The notes: generated by a model from the sequence alone, not told the origin. DNA of 64,000 nt from Lineus longissimus (GCF_910592395.1 NC_088312.1:14609292-14673291), one strand, 5' to 3'; shown: positions 49,601 through 58,657, counted from the stretch's first letter. Numbers and translations are program-made.

Positions 49601-50841
49601 TTTACCGAATTCGATTCTCCGCCGGTATCACGGTTTGGAGGTCTTTCTCTATTTTTTCCGGTGGGTATCCCCCTTATTCTCATATACTCCCACCTTCCTC
49701 TGCTGATTCAGCATAATATATACTACCAAAGGTTAATAACCTTATGGTAGAGTTTTCTAGGCTCATTAGCGCAAGAAATATTTCCCCTTTGAAATAAGGG
49801 GTCTTTTTCTAAGCGATAGCCTAGAAAACTCTAAGTTTTCTGGATCCCACCCGTCCTCCCCTCTTGGGGGCTACCCATCACGGTGTAGGTGGGTGTCTAC
49901 AGGAACGAGGACGATCTCAGGTGGTCACTCCAGAGGAAGGGAGGTCTGCGCATGCGCCATGGCAGACTCTGTTTTTCTACACTGCAGACATCTAGCGGAG
50001 CTAGCAGGAATTAGCATAATATATACTACCAAAGGTTAATAACCTTATGGTAGAGTTTTCTAGGCTATAGCTTAGAAATAGACCCCTTATTTCAAAGGGG
50101 AAATTTTTGTGGGGGTGAGGGGATGCCAAATTTATAATAAGTAGCGCCAAAAAAGTGATTTCCAAGCAGCTCTGACGAAAAAACTTGGAGAAATAAATGC
50201 TTATCCTCACCACGATTACGTCCTAGTTTCATGCATAAATTATGGAAATTACTGAATTGGCCGCTGATTCACACCAAAGCTTGTCTTTCGAACTCGAAAA
50301 CTTTTTCATGACGAAAATGCTGTAGATGCGAGCACGATGGCAAGTGCGAAACTACGCTAAGAATCATGGCCTGCGCAAATGGCTGACCTTGTTGATCTCT
50401 AGCTTGTACATTTCGTTCTATAACAATGCTGATTCAATGTTAAAACACTAGTTCGCAAACCGGAGGGGGTGATATCCCCCTCTAGCAAAATTTGAGGGGG
50501 GGATAGATCACCCCCTTTGACGGAAATCCTGCCTGTGTTCCCCGTGATCAGTGCCCCTGATACGAAGAGGACGCAATGTTCCTCTTGTTCCCTGGTCACT
50601 GGTCTGACATTCCTCTAGGGTAGTCAAGTGGAAAGAAATGAAAGTGAAGTTAAGTCTGTGGTCGGTAATTAGTTTGACCAATTGTGTACAGGGTCAATAC
50701 CAATTTCAACCATTTGATGATATCTGCCTTTCAGATGAACGTTTCCAAGTCGTCTGTCCAACGTTTCAACTGCGAGCTCCTAGGATAGTCACATTTGAAG
50801 AGAGGGTAGAAAGACTAGCTGAACTGAAGAAAAACCAATGA
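37536..50841 (+). CDS. FBXO3: F-box only protein 3 orthologue, exons 2-10 (first exon not found)
   Basis: Nine exons (37536-37625, 38847-39001, 40060-40216, 41048-41147, 41719-41893, 42800-42998, 43485-43597, 44652-44770, 50692-50841) join in one frame through GT-AG sites into 418 residues ending in TGA. Order of domains: C-terminal half of an F-box (residues 1-25, ending HWKRFCKRYW), a SMI1/KNR4 (SUKH) domain (about 60-200, with KLPDDMRCSIRIHNGQK), and an ApaG domain (about 255-400, with FYHDPECVEV and VVCPTF). This is the FBXO3 layout. The known role of the family is substrate receptor of an SCF ubiquitin ligase, the F-box binding SKP1. The first exon, carrying the ATG and the LPxxLL part of the F-box, was not recognised upstream. 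There is no acidic C-terminal tail like that of the long vertebrate isoform. The reading frame is intact, so the gene is probably functional despite the DIRS element in its last intron. Confidence 0.92.
38847..39001 (+). CDS. FBXO3: FBXO3 exon 3: linker to SUKH domain
   Basis: Acceptor ATAATTTTCAG|AT, donor AACG|GTAGGT. Completes the Glu codon of exon 2 and encodes SWRQYF...YGNYIGVYREI, then a helix with IRQAWDRIEGYLKEN, which matches the start of the SMI1/KNR4 region of FBXO3. Confidence 0.92.
39660..39869. mobile_element. 210-bp MITE in FBXO3 intron 3
   Basis: The left end GGGCCTGGTTGTTCAAAGC pairs with the right end GCTTTGAAAAAACTGGGCCC (about 18 bp, few mismatches). The interior is rich in inverted GGCGGC/GCCGCTAA blocks. 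Same terminal sequence as 32560-32708. Confidence 0.7.
40060..40216 (+). CDS. FBXO3: FBXO3 exon 4: SUKH core
   Basis: Acceptor TTTTAATTTAG|AT, donor AAAGG|GTATGT. Encodes LDEVEESLNYKLPDDMRC and SIRIHNGQK, the LP-D-[YM]...NGQ signature of SMI1/KNR4 domains. Confidence 0.93.
41048..41147 (+). CDS. FBXO3: FBXO3 exon 5: SUKH domain
   Basis: Acceptor GTGCTATTGCAG|TG, donor TTACAG|GTATGA. Joins in frame (Gly codon split with exon 4) and ends in phase 0. Encodes GSGMGYMSGNDQAYYW and following residues. Confidence 0.85.
41719..41893 (+). CDS. FBXO3: FBXO3 exon 6: SUKH end
   Basis: Acceptor ATATTTTTAG|TC, donor TTTTAG|GTAAAT. Phase 0 in, phase 1 out. Encodes a hydrophobic strand (FVIGLGAIPITM), a charged turn (DESKNGSKRG) and ILYMSGDGSYLM, corresponding to the part of FBXO3 just before the ApaG domain. 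Confidence 0.88.
42800..42998 (+). CDS. FBXO3: FBXO3 exon 7: start of ApaG domain
   Basis: Acceptor TTCCTTTTAG|CC, donor CATAAC|GTAAGT. Encodes YKEWLCQF, FRFYHDPECVEVTMHVKV, then a first ApaG strand pair. The HDPECV motif is distinctive for FBXO3. Confidence 0.95.
43050..43070. repeat. poly-C run in intron 7
   Basis: About 20 consecutive C 50 bases after the exon 7 donor. Slippage-prone, so length may be wrong in the assembly. Confidence 0.8.
43485..43597 (+). CDS. FBXO3: FBXO3 exon 8: ApaG domain
   Basis: Acceptor TCATTTTTCAG|AA, donor TTGTTG|GTAAGT. Encodes CQLETRHWLIKHDYGVDEV and NGEAVVG; the CQL..R.W pattern and the VVGE that spans into exon 9 are ApaG-domain landmarks of FBXO3. Confidence 0.93.
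44652..44770 (+). CDS. FBXO3: FBXO3 exon 9: ApaG domain
   Basis: Acceptor GATTATTGCAG|GA. Two donors lie five bases apart (GTATGG at 44766 and at 44771). Only the second keeps the frame with the last exon, so it is preferred. Encodes YPIMRPGEKFSYVSRTN and GGHFVFRNLETG, the PG..F.Y.S...G...G..F ApaG core. Confidence 0.9.
44832..44982. mobile_element. degraded pogo-like MITE in FBXO3 intron 9
   Basis: Starts CAGTGGAACCTCTCTACAGC and has the interior AAGGACACCATTGGGA and TATAGAGGTGTC of this family; the right end has decayed to GAAGGTTCTGTGTC. Confidence 0.6.
45078..45254. repeat. DIRS left inverted terminal repeat
   Basis: From AGCCTAGAAAACTCTACC to about TCCTGCAGACACC. About 95% identical to the complement of the right repeat at 49886-50078. 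Contains a 30-bp hairpin at 45173-45202 (GTCTGCGCATG, CCATGG core, complementary arm) that is eight bases longer than its right-hand counterpart. Confidence 0.92.
45584..46935 (+). pseudogene. DIRS gag-like ORF, frameshifted
   Basis: Frame starts at the ATG at 45584 (MGKDKASKRTKKDR...), a basic then Ser/Pro-rich N-terminus. After residue ~160 the coding sense passes to another frame at a run of seven G (46059-46065) and goes on as a Ser/Arg-rich stretch (SRSRSPEGSEYSPDRQVS) and an acidic, then Lys-rich, helical region. No zinc knuckle is seen, as is usual for DIRS gag. The 3' end runs directly into RT sequence lacking its N-terminal part, which suggests an internal deletion near 46880-46940. 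Similarity outside the DIRS context is low, so the assignment rests on position. Confidence 0.75.
46936..48520 (+). pseudogene. DIRS reverse transcriptase / RNase H, broken
   Basis: RT core: FKMESV, YVATLDMKDAYF, FRALCFGLASAPFIFTKVL and the catalytic YLDD at 47222-47233, then NLEKSNLLP and YLGV. RNase H: VCDASESGWGAHL, LLEMKAVILAL, VRVLSDNTTVVSYIR and YIPGKKNVMADSLSR. Downstream DLFATYLNHQLPLYVSPFPD is the region usually annotated as methylase-like in DIRS elements; I see no clear methylase motif. Breaks: a shift in six T (47046-47051), a shift in six C (47528-47533) and a TAG at 48070-48072. The RT fingers upstream of FKMES are missing. Confidence 0.9.
48440..49545 (+). pseudogene. DIRS tyrosine recombinase, frameshifted
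   Basis: N-terminal core-binding part (VYESHFSAFKGWLDRRG, STVTNHRSALSDVLP) and catalytic domain of a phage-integrase-type recombinase. Expected active-site residues are present: Arg in STKRASELHA (48984-48986), His-x-x-Arg in GHDVRKLSASWAF (49360-49371) and Tyr in FTSHYLHDV (49468-49470). A single-base shift in six G (49212-49217) separates the first Arg from the rest. The frame overlaps the end of the RT/RNase H frame, as is usual in DIRS elements. This enzyme inserts circular DNA without target duplication. Confidence 0.92.
49710..49833. repeat. DIRS internal complementary region
   Basis: 124 bp. Bases 49710-49779 are the complement of the left end (45058-45127), and 49780-49833 the complement of the right end (50051-50104). 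In the DIRS replication model this region bridges the two ends so that the cDNA can be closed to a circle. It fixes both ends of the element. Confidence 0.93.
49886..50078. repeat. DIRS right inverted terminal repeat
   Basis: Complement of 45078-45254. It has a short deletion in the GCGCATGCGCCATGGCAGAC hairpin. The last 26 bases of the element (50079-50104) are unique to the right end and are mirrored only in the internal complementary region. Confidence 0.92.
50692..50841 (+). CDS. FBXO3: FBXO3 exon 10: ApaG end and stop
   Basis: Acceptor TTGTGTACAG|GG. 49 codons and TGA. Encodes FQPFDDICLSDERFQVVCP and TFQLRAPRIV, then a charged tail (EERVERLAELKKNQ). FQVVCPTF matches the last ApaG strand of FBXO3. 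The tail is short and basic, without the acidic run of the vertebrate long form. Confidence 0.93.
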   Translation, partial: GQYQFQPFDDICLSDERFQVVCPTFQLRAPRIVTFEERVERLAELKKNQ

Positions 50842-51617
50842 CACATGGTTCCGCGGTAGAATCTCCTTATTTATTAAATACTGTAATTTTCAGGTTTTTC
50901 ACGGCAAGCAAAATTTGCGAAAATATAATGTAATTGTTGATTTTTCTGTTGGTTACACATACTTCCCGGTTTTAAGTACCGTTATTTCAAGAATAGTTTG
51001 GCTGAGAATATGCAATCATTTAATCATAGAATTTAGAAATGTGTATCTGATTGTGGCAAATTCTCACAATGAGGTATGCCTTCCCTTTTAAAAGATGAGA
51101 GTTCATGTCAGGTAAGGCAGAAGTTGAGGATTTTGAAGTTCAACATGAAATATCTCATCCCTCCAGCCTCTATGGTTGTGAGTTCAAAACTTCAGCTCTT
51201 GTCAGAACCAAATATATATTTTTTAAAATGCAGTTTTTTCGTATTTCTCAGATGTATTCTCAGCTCATGTATTCTTGGTAAAGTTCATATTTATATTCAT
51301 ATCAAGTTTGTATCGAGGAGGATGGCAGATGTGTATCACTTCACAGTATGCCAAATTATGTATTGTTGTTGGGTTGGTTTCTTTTTTTTTTTGGGGGGGG
51401 GCATTTTCATCATGTGTGTGAGATTCACAACTGTCATGAACTACCTTGAATAGACCTCCTTGGTTATGATAAATATCATCCTCTGCTTCGGAGGCATTTT
51501 AGAGTTAAAATTGAACATCACCATTGGTCTATTTTGAAAATACCAAAACCCTCTCAAGTGCCGCTAAAATTGTGTCAGAACCCTCAACGTACTTGTTACC
51601 GGGCTAAAGACATACAT
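50842..51617. other. probable FBXO3 3' UTR and downstream noncoding
   Basis: AT-rich; no clean AATAAA signal was found immediately after the stop. A T/G homopolymer lies at 51381-51401. No other gene. Confidence 0.4.
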
Positions 51618-51703
51618 CTGGAAGAAGAGTGAAGAAAATTGGAAATATATTGGACACAAAAATGTCGGCGAGGCGACAGTTTATTCGCACATTTTAGAAG
51701 CGC
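51618..51703 (+). repeat. 86-bp direct repeat, copy 1
   Basis: GAAGAGTGAAGAAAATTGGA through TTATTCGCACATTTTAGAAG; about 93% identical to 52555-52640, same orientation, 937 bases apart. Confidence 0.85.
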
Positions 51704-52554
51704 CTGCATGGTGGCACATGAGAACCATAACAGTAATCTATAGCATGATGGCACATGACAGCTATTACAGTAACTCAAGCAATTACAGAATGGAGACCCT
51801 GATGCACCATAGCATCCAAATTTACACCATCAGAACATTAATCTTAGCTTCTAGAGGGTTAATCAACACCAAATTGGCTCCTGGAGGGTTAACCCAACCC
51901 TGCATCTTCTAAGATACCGATGGAAAGATATCCACCAACGCTGTATCGAAATCCCTGAACCGACTCATTATTCCTAGTCTTGTGGTTATTCATAAATGTA
52001 ATCACCGATAATTGTGTCTTGTTTCTCTTACTATACTTTGAAAATGTCCAAAAGACAAACTGGAACATAACACCGAAGTCTCAGCAAAGTGACTAGCAGC
52101 TGGCGCCATCTGCGCTAAGGCAGCGTAACTAATATTGCAGAGTTAGGCAAATCACCGCAGCTACCGAGTTCGGCATCCAGTGGACGCAGATGCAATGTAC
52201 ATGGAGATGTACATCCTAAAACAATGCGGCCTGTTGCACAGTTAGGCAGGACACAAACTCGTCGATTCTTGCATTGTCCGGACATGACATCAGGCCCCAT
52301 GTACATCAACATGTGTCGGAACCTCTCCTGAACTAATTACATAACAACCGATGGAATGCCAACCTGTCAAAGGCCAAGCCAAAAAGTCGGCGAAACCTCG
52401 GACGGTGGCCATGACGGCACTCACAATATCTACGGAAACTCTTCGACAAAACACCCATTTCTCTGCGAAATGGGTCCATGTCCTAACATTTGGAAACATC
52501 CAAGCTACTCTAAAGACATTCATCTTGCATTAGATGGCTTTGATATATGCTTAC

Positions 52555-52640
52555 CTGGGAGAAGAGTGAAGAAAATTGGAAATATATTGGACACAAAAAT
52601 GTCAGCGAGGCGATCGTTTATTCGCACATTTTAGAAGTGC
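52555..52640 (+). repeat. 86-bp direct repeat, copy 2
   Basis: Second copy of 51618-51703. The spacer between them holds no gene. The pair could be the ends of a short terminal-repeat element or two separate insertions of one repeat. Confidence 0.85.
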
Positions 52641-54066
52641 GAAAAACCCCACGCCATCCAGCCTCACTCTGGCCCCGCCCTTGGAAACCCGTGCACGCGA
52701 GTCCCAGGTGACCACCGCTTTAACCCATTGTGGTCAGAGTAAAAAATTAAAGGGTCCCTATGATTTCCTACTGTTACATACACTCTCCACGTCGGGTTCA
52801 GTTTGAAGAACTGTGTAGACTTTCATCACGAAGAAACTTTGTGATGTGCTCTTGCTTTCAATCTTGATTAACCATATACCATGAGATTGTATTTATACTT
52901 TCACCTCTATCGGACCATTTGCTGTAGCTATGTTCAGTATCCCAAATGCTGGTAATGAGATATTTTAGTCTGTTTGAGAACATTTTTTTGAAAGTTGCAG
53001 CAGAAAGTTTGAAACATCACATGCAACTGGTGTTATAGTTGTGATTGTTAAGCAGTTGTTTGTAAATCTCTGATCTAAGAAACACAGGGTGTCTAAATTC
53101 TGTTTCAGACTTTCAGCTCTCACTCTAGTGGCATGGGGCTTCTTTTTTTACAAGTAGAGTAAAGTTTTACTTTCATAAAACTGTCAATGAACATATGAAT
53201 GTTCCAGCACATTTGATGTGAGAGTGACTGTCAGTCAACAATCAGTCATGTTGCATGGCTTTGGATGATGCCATACTTTCACCTATGCTGAGTAACTGGC
53301 TATTAACGGCCAAGTGGTATATGTACTGTATATGGTTCATGCACCAAAAGAAACACTGTGGCTTTAGATCATTTTAATACAAAGAGGAGGGGAATCTCTG
53401 GTGTAACCACAAGTCTGGCCTCTGCCAGCAACCCCACTTGGCCCTGCAGCAATAGGTGCAAGTGTTTAGCAGCAAGACTAGCCAAATGAGGGAAAAGGGA
53501 GAGTGCAACAGGCAGCAGGCTTTATCATGAGAAAAAGCCCCAAGAGTTACAAATCACTGTATCTGAACTATCGAAGTGTGATTTATCTGAAGCGACGAAA
53601 CACACCAGAACATTCTGGGTGACCACTACTCGTGGTATCATATTAACTAGACTTAAGATATAACATTCCTCCCCTCTAATTAGAGCATATCGGTTAGTCC
53701 AAAGATCCACATTGCGAGAGATGGAAAACCAAATGAACAAGAACTGAATTCCTAAATTACTGACGATAAGTCCTTTAAGTCCATGAGTCACTAGACTGCG
53801 ATTAAAATGTCTCAGTGATTTTACAACAACTATACAACTGCAACTACTACACTGTTGCTAGATAACAACCTCATAACAAGTAAGTTGTGACTAATATAAT
53901 GTCAACAGATGAACCTGGAACACGGCATTATAACTAACCTACACTGTTATAATTAAACCGTATGTGACGTTGTTATAACTACACCACACTGTTATAACTA
54001 ACGTCTGCTATAGCTAAGGCAGCGATCCGCCTACACCTTAGTCATAGCTTACGCTGATTCTGCACA
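52641..54066. other. noncoding stretch
   Basis: No supported gene. It probably contains the end of the Ty3-like element (minus strand): a purine-rich AGAGGGGAGGAATGT, possible polypurine tract, lies at about 53662-53680 on the minus strand. No matching long terminal repeat was found on the other side. Confidence 0.35.
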
Positions 54067-55067
54067 CTATACGTCTAATCTATCAGGAGGACGACTATTT
54101 CGACCTGATCTGTGTAACGGTTCAGCGGCTGGTAATGGCGTAACCGGAACATTTGAATTCTGCACGTTTGAGTTCTGTTGGACAGTTTCGCGTGGCGTTG
54201 GAATTTCAACGTTTGACTCCGATTGTTCTTGTGCTGCTGGAACTATGCCGTTACTTTCGACCATTGATGGTGCTGGTGGTGTCTCCAGCTCCAAAGATTC
54301 CTCCTCCCCCTCAGAATCGTCTCTGCGGAGGGCGCTCTGATGACGCGCCAGGTCCTACCATCTCTCATCTGTATAACATACGAGACGGGACCTGAACGGG
54401 AAACAATATGACCATGATACCATTTGTCACCACGATCTGCAAAGTTCTTGGCCAACACTGATTGTCCCATGTCAAATTGTCTCAATTTCGCTCGATTGTC
54501 ATGAGGTGCCTTCATGGCCGCCTGACCCTGAACCACAGTAGCGCTCAAATCTGGTACAGCAAGATCTAATTTTGAACGCACGTGTCTGTTCATCAACATC
54601 TCTGAAGGAGATAGTCCCGTTGTTGCATGAGGCGTGATACGGTAACGGAAAAGCATGGGTGTATAAGCGTGACTCCAATGGTTCCTTTTTCGCCTTTTCC
54701 AAGCCACTCTTAATTGTCTGCACAGCACGTTCTGCAAGACCGTTACTAGCGGGATGGTACGGAGCTGTTAGAATTTGACGTATACCATTCTCTTTGCAAA
54801 AGTCCTTAAACTCCTGACTGGTGAAATTGATCCCATTGTCTGATACAATGATATGCGGTATCCCATGACCTGCGAAAGTCTGTCGCAATTTTGCAATGGT
54901 GTTGGTTGATGTAGAAGATGTCATAACATGCGCGTCTAGGTACTTAGTATGAGCATCTACTATATCCAAGATCATATTTCCTTCATAAGGACGAGCAAAG
55001 TCGATATGCAGGCAAAAAAAGGTTTGCCTGGCCATTCCCATGGATGCAACGGTGCAGAAGCTGGCTT
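54067..55067 (-). pseudogene. Ty3/gypsy-like integrase and pol C-terminus, frameshifted
   Basis: Read on the minus strand: PLHPWEWPGKP, then the integrase core with HIDFA (first Asp), IVSDNGINFTSQEFKDF (second Asp) and PYHPASNGLAERAVQTIK (Glu). It continues in another frame as ITPHATTGLSPSEMLM and GDKWYHGHIVSRSGPVSYVI, and ends with LHRSGRNSRPPDRLDV and stop. The core, linker and tail lie in different frames; one break is at a run of seven A on the plus strand (55014-55020), the others near 54650-54720 and 54260. Protease, RT and RNase H are absent. Truncated upstream by the repeat at 55068. Confidence 0.88.
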
Positions 55068-55659
55068 TTTGGCTCACCGTCAGGGGAGTCTATACGATAG
55101 CCGTGTCCGTCGTCGTCGTCGTCGTCCGTATCCTGTGTGGCACGTTTCTTAACCGCATGTGCTATGAACTTGAAACTTTGTACACATGACCCCCTAGGTC
55201 AGAGGTACTCTGACACTGAATTTCGGTCTGGTCTGGTTCATGACTTGGCCACCAGGGGGCCAAAACTTAAAACATAAAAAGTGTGATATGTCTCTTATTA
55301 ATGATCCATTTTCAATAAAACATTTATCACATATCATACGGGTTTTTGATTTGACCTACCTTTAAAGGTCACAGAGGTCAAATGGTGTAAATTGGCCGTC
55401 CGGCCATAACTATGGCACGTTTCTTAACTGCAATGACTATTGATCCCAAATTTGGTACACATTTACCCCTTAGGTGATCTCAGGGACCGAAGTTTGGTCC
55501 AATATGATTCACCACTTGACCACTAGGGGGCAAAATCCAAAAACCTTAAAAATGTGAGTATTCCTTCACTCCTCCCGATTGCCACCAAATTGATATCATG
55601 GGTACATCTAATCACCATACAGTATTATGTCACACAGGTTTTTAAGTTGACCTTCTTGT
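55068..55659 (-). mobile_element. (GAC)n/hairpin-type repeat, reversed copy
   Basis: On the minus strand this carries two GACCTCTGTGACCTT units, AAACGTGCC and a (GAC)n tract, ending in GGTGAGCC next to the integrase fragment. Same family as 14491-15511, with two units rather than three and a partial end hairpin. It lies exactly between the integrase fragment and the gag fragment. Confidence 0.7.
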
Positions 55660-56405
55660 CAGGGTTCTCGACTTATCAGCAAAGTCACAGAGTCCCTGTA
55701 CATCGTTTGCATCAAGGTTTGGTCCCCCGATCAGTTTTCTACACAGGCCTCGGCCACTACATGTGGTTGACCAAAGCGTCTCTTTAAAGTCTGTAATGCT
55801 TGGGCAAGACCACCTGGGACACCATCAAAACCGCTTATGGCACGCTTGGCCCGCCCATCAACAAATTGTAACAGTCTCGTCATCTTTTGAGCCTCAGTTA
55901 GGTTTTGAGACCCAACTATCGTTTCATATCTTGTTATGAATCGGAAATACTCAGTAGCATCCCCGGTAAACTTAACTACCTCAAGTGGTGGTAGTGCACT
56001 TTTTAGTGCCAATTGCTCGATTGCAGTAATCAAACTTTCATTTGCTCCAGTTGTGATATTACCAGATGTTCTCTGACACAACATAGAGCAAAGTTCCTTC
56101 ACTGCTACTAACAGCTCGTTCTCGGCAGCCGGAACACTCTCAGCAGCCGCCTCATCCTCAGGAGCTGGATGAGTTGGCGATGCAGCTGGTCGAGTCGCTG
56201 CATCGTCATTCCTTGTTGAGTTGGGTGGTTCAGCGACTACCCCCTCCTCTTCCAGACATATTGGTCTCGGACGTCCTGGTGTAGCAGCTATGGGACTATC
56301 ATCTCTGATGTTAATTTCACGTGTAAGATCGGCTATCTCTCTGTCTAACCGCTCCATCTCCTGGGCAGCTCGCGTAAGCAGATCCAGAGGATTGCCGGTC
56401 GCCAT
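55660..56405 (-). pseudogene. BEL/Pao-type gag-like fragment, frameshifted
   Basis: Starts at ATG 56405 on the minus strand (MATGNPLDLLTRAAQEMERL), a coiled-coil-like N-terminus followed by a Pro/Ala-rich acidic linker. Then PPLEVVKFTGDATEYFRF, KMTRLLQFVDGRAKRAI and FGQPHVVAEACV, the pattern of the DUF1759 gag-like region found in BEL/Pao polyproteins. A stop at 55731 follows a one-base shift; the next frame continues as LIGGPNLDANDVQGLCDFAD down to about 55660, where the (GAC)n repeat interrupts. Whether it belongs to the same element as the Ty3-like integrase is unclear. Confidence 0.7.
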
Positions 56406-56411
56406 CTTCAA

Positions 56412-57080
56412 TCTTCTTCTTCACCCTATGTACGGAGTGATTTTCACTGTAACGTCCGCTCACGACGTCATTGCGGGTCTCGCAGGATTATAAGGAAGAT
56501 AACGCTCAGATTCGTAAACCCTTGTATTTACCTCTATTGCCTGAGGTGAAACTGTAATGACAAATAACATGACAGTATCAAACATCTGTAAACTACAACT
56601 AAAGACAAATCTCATCAAGTCACAACCTGAAGACAGGACGTCTTGAAGACACCATACGGTGCTGCCACCTGCGAGAAACACCACGCACTATAACAATGTA
56701 CACTGTACTGTGCACATGCAATACAGGATAGGAATTGGACAGGGATTGTGCCCTTACTTGAGCATAAAACATGAGGAACTGGCTCCAATTACAACATCTA
56801 TGGTTTAAGTTATGTTAATCAATGTACTAACGGATGTATCTTGATAATAAAGACAGAATAGGTGAGAGATCAGTGCGCACGAACCACGTGACTAAAAACC
56901 CGGGAAAACAATGCAGACGACCAACATTTTACTTGAAAGTTAACCGCTGCCCCATTGGCAGGCAAAAACACCTCATCCGAGGCATAAATACATATAAAAA
57001 TACCGCCAAAATGACTTGCATCACTTTGCTCCTCAACCCGCTAATAAAGTTATGCATGCCTTTCATGCAGCAGCATCAAA
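56412..57080. other. noncoding stretch upstream of the gag fragment
   Basis: Position would suit a 5' long terminal repeat of the gag element, but no repeat partner was found. Confidence 0.4.
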
Positions 57081-57236
57081 TTACGCTGTCCTATACAGCA
57101 TCAAGAAAAAGAAAACCCCTTGGTTTGCCGATAAAAGTGTGTCTGTTGTTGTCGTTGTTACATAAAGTTGTCTCCTCCAGGACCAATTCCAGGAGGACCG
57201 GTTGTGACATAACTGAACATAAAGTAGACACGACAC

Positions 57237-58510
57237 AGTATCCATCCACAATGTAGCATGTAGGTTTGCAGAGTGAAACAGCAGAATAACAGCAATGACT
57301 GTGTCTGATGCTCGGATGACAAGGTTTCCCTGCTCCTTATCTGCTGCCTTGGCATGGATCACCATCTTTGTGTCTGCTTCCAGGTGATTCGTCTTCAAGG
57401 TTTCTTCCACTTCTCTTGCCATGACACCATCTGCTACGTAGAAGTGGAAGCACTCACCAGGGACATCAAGATATAGGTGGCGACTACCAAGTAGGTGTCC
57501 GTGGGAGGGATCTTGCCACTCATCTGCAAGAAACATTGGAAGCTGTTTTTTGAAAGATCGTGATTTAAGTGCATCTGCCATGTCCTTTGGGATGCGCCTT
57601 TGCTCCGGCCCTGTGATTCTGTAAGTCCTTTCAATAATCCCCCTCCTATCTCTCTCAGCATCCTTTAGTGACGGCTTAGGGTAGTTGTCAAAGACCAAAT
57701 GAATGCGGGTGGCAGAAGACATCATAGCCTGGATTAGAATGGTTCTTGCCAAACCTCCATACGTTGGGGGCAGATTGGGCGGAAGCACATGTAGCAGAAA
57801 TGGTCCATCAATAATGAATGCATCAGCTGAATCTGGCCTGTCCTGTCTTCCACTTGTCGCAACTTTTCCTTCGAGTACATCCAACAGTTTACTTTTGCTC
57901 GTCTTGGTCATGTTTTCGGCGGGATTACCCACAGACAGAGGCACTGGTGTTAAGGGAAACTGAAAAATGTACTCTAGGTCAAGATTCTTCTTTGTAGCAA
58001 GGACAACAAGACGACCCATCAGATCACGTGTACATACCAGGCGAGCAATCCTTTGATCTGGAGTTTTTTTGTTTTTGGCCCCTCCATTGGCAAAGGTCAT
58101 CAATTTAGTCTTTGTTATACTCCTTTCAAACCTGCTTGCATCATAAGAGCATGCTTCTATGAATTACTTATGCCGAGTTTTCCCTGTGTCTGGGACACTA
58201 AGGAGGCTTTTCTTGATTTCGTTACTTGTGGCTTTTCCTGTGCTGATGTTGACGAGTAGATCAGGTGTTTCACTTTCATCTTTGAAAGGATTGCATGTGT
58301 CTTCAATGTGTTTGACAATTTTCTTCAAGTCGTTGTTGTCACGTTCTATGCGGCTTGGCCGTAGTTCTGCTTTTGTATCCTCCTGTTTGACCAGTCCTAC
58401 CATTTCTTCAAGGAGGTTTATGAAAGATGCTCGTGTTGATTTGGTCACTGTTAAATCTCGAAGTGTATTACGGATAAGAAAGTACGTGAAGATATTGTTT
58501 AGCTCATAAG
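57237..58510 (-). pseudogene. C-terminal half of an uncharacterised multi-copy invertebrate protein family
   Basis: One minus-strand frame from about 58510, with a single in-frame TAA (58164-58166), loses family similarity at about 57237; the open frame then drifts on to a stop at 57081. Recognisable blocks: DTCNPFKDESETPDLLVNIS followed by TGKA; FIEACSYDASRFERS just after the stop; then AFIIDGPFLLH, IHLVFDNYPKPSLKDAER, YRITGPEQRR, LPMFLADEW, NHLEADTKMVIHAKAAD and VIRASDTVIAVILLFH. From memory such blocks occur in many unannotated proteins of corals, molluscs and other invertebrates; no function is established. The spaced acidic motifs (IIDG, EADT, SDT) look like a PIN/FEN-type nuclease layout, which is my inference. 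The usual SDTD reads SDTV here, and the family's C-terminal third is missing. Confidence 0.7.
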
Positions 58511-58657
58511 AATTAAGATACGACAGCGTGGTTTATTTACATAAGACATCAATACGCATGCGCGCTACACAAGTAAGAAGGGCGCGACATTTAAACCTTT
58601 CATATCAAATATATTACACTGCTTTCCCCCTGATGAAAAAGGATGCTTTGGGCTAAT

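Larger units (their letters stand above)
45058..50104 (+). mobile_element. DIRS-type tyrosine-recombinase retrotransposon, 5,047 bp
   Basis: Complete structural set of a DIRS element: imperfect inverted terminal repeats, gag-like frame, RT/RNase H frame, tyrosine recombinase frame and a 3' internal complementary region. The ends are fixed by that region, whose centre (49779|49780) joins the complement of the left end (ATTTCTTGCGC...) to the complement of the right end (...AAGGGGAAAT). No target duplication; the flanks read GATTTT and TTTTGTG, as expected for recombinase-mediated insertion of a circle. It lies in the sense direction of the host gene. Coding frames are broken, and the RT N-terminal part and gag end seem deleted, so the copy is dead unless some shifts are sequencing errors. 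Confidence 0.93.
44771..50691 (+). other. FBXO3: FBXO3 intron 9, enlarged by a DIRS insertion
   Basis: 5,921 bp. It carries a worn pogo-like repeat (44832-44982), the DIRS element (45058-50104) and 587 bp of plain sequence after it. Without the DIRS element it would be about 874 bp, similar to the other introns. Confidence 0.9.

Noticed and set aside
57081-57236. Tail of the 340-codon minus-strand frame
   Set aside because: Similarity to the family ends near 57237; what follows is chance open sequence after loss of homology.
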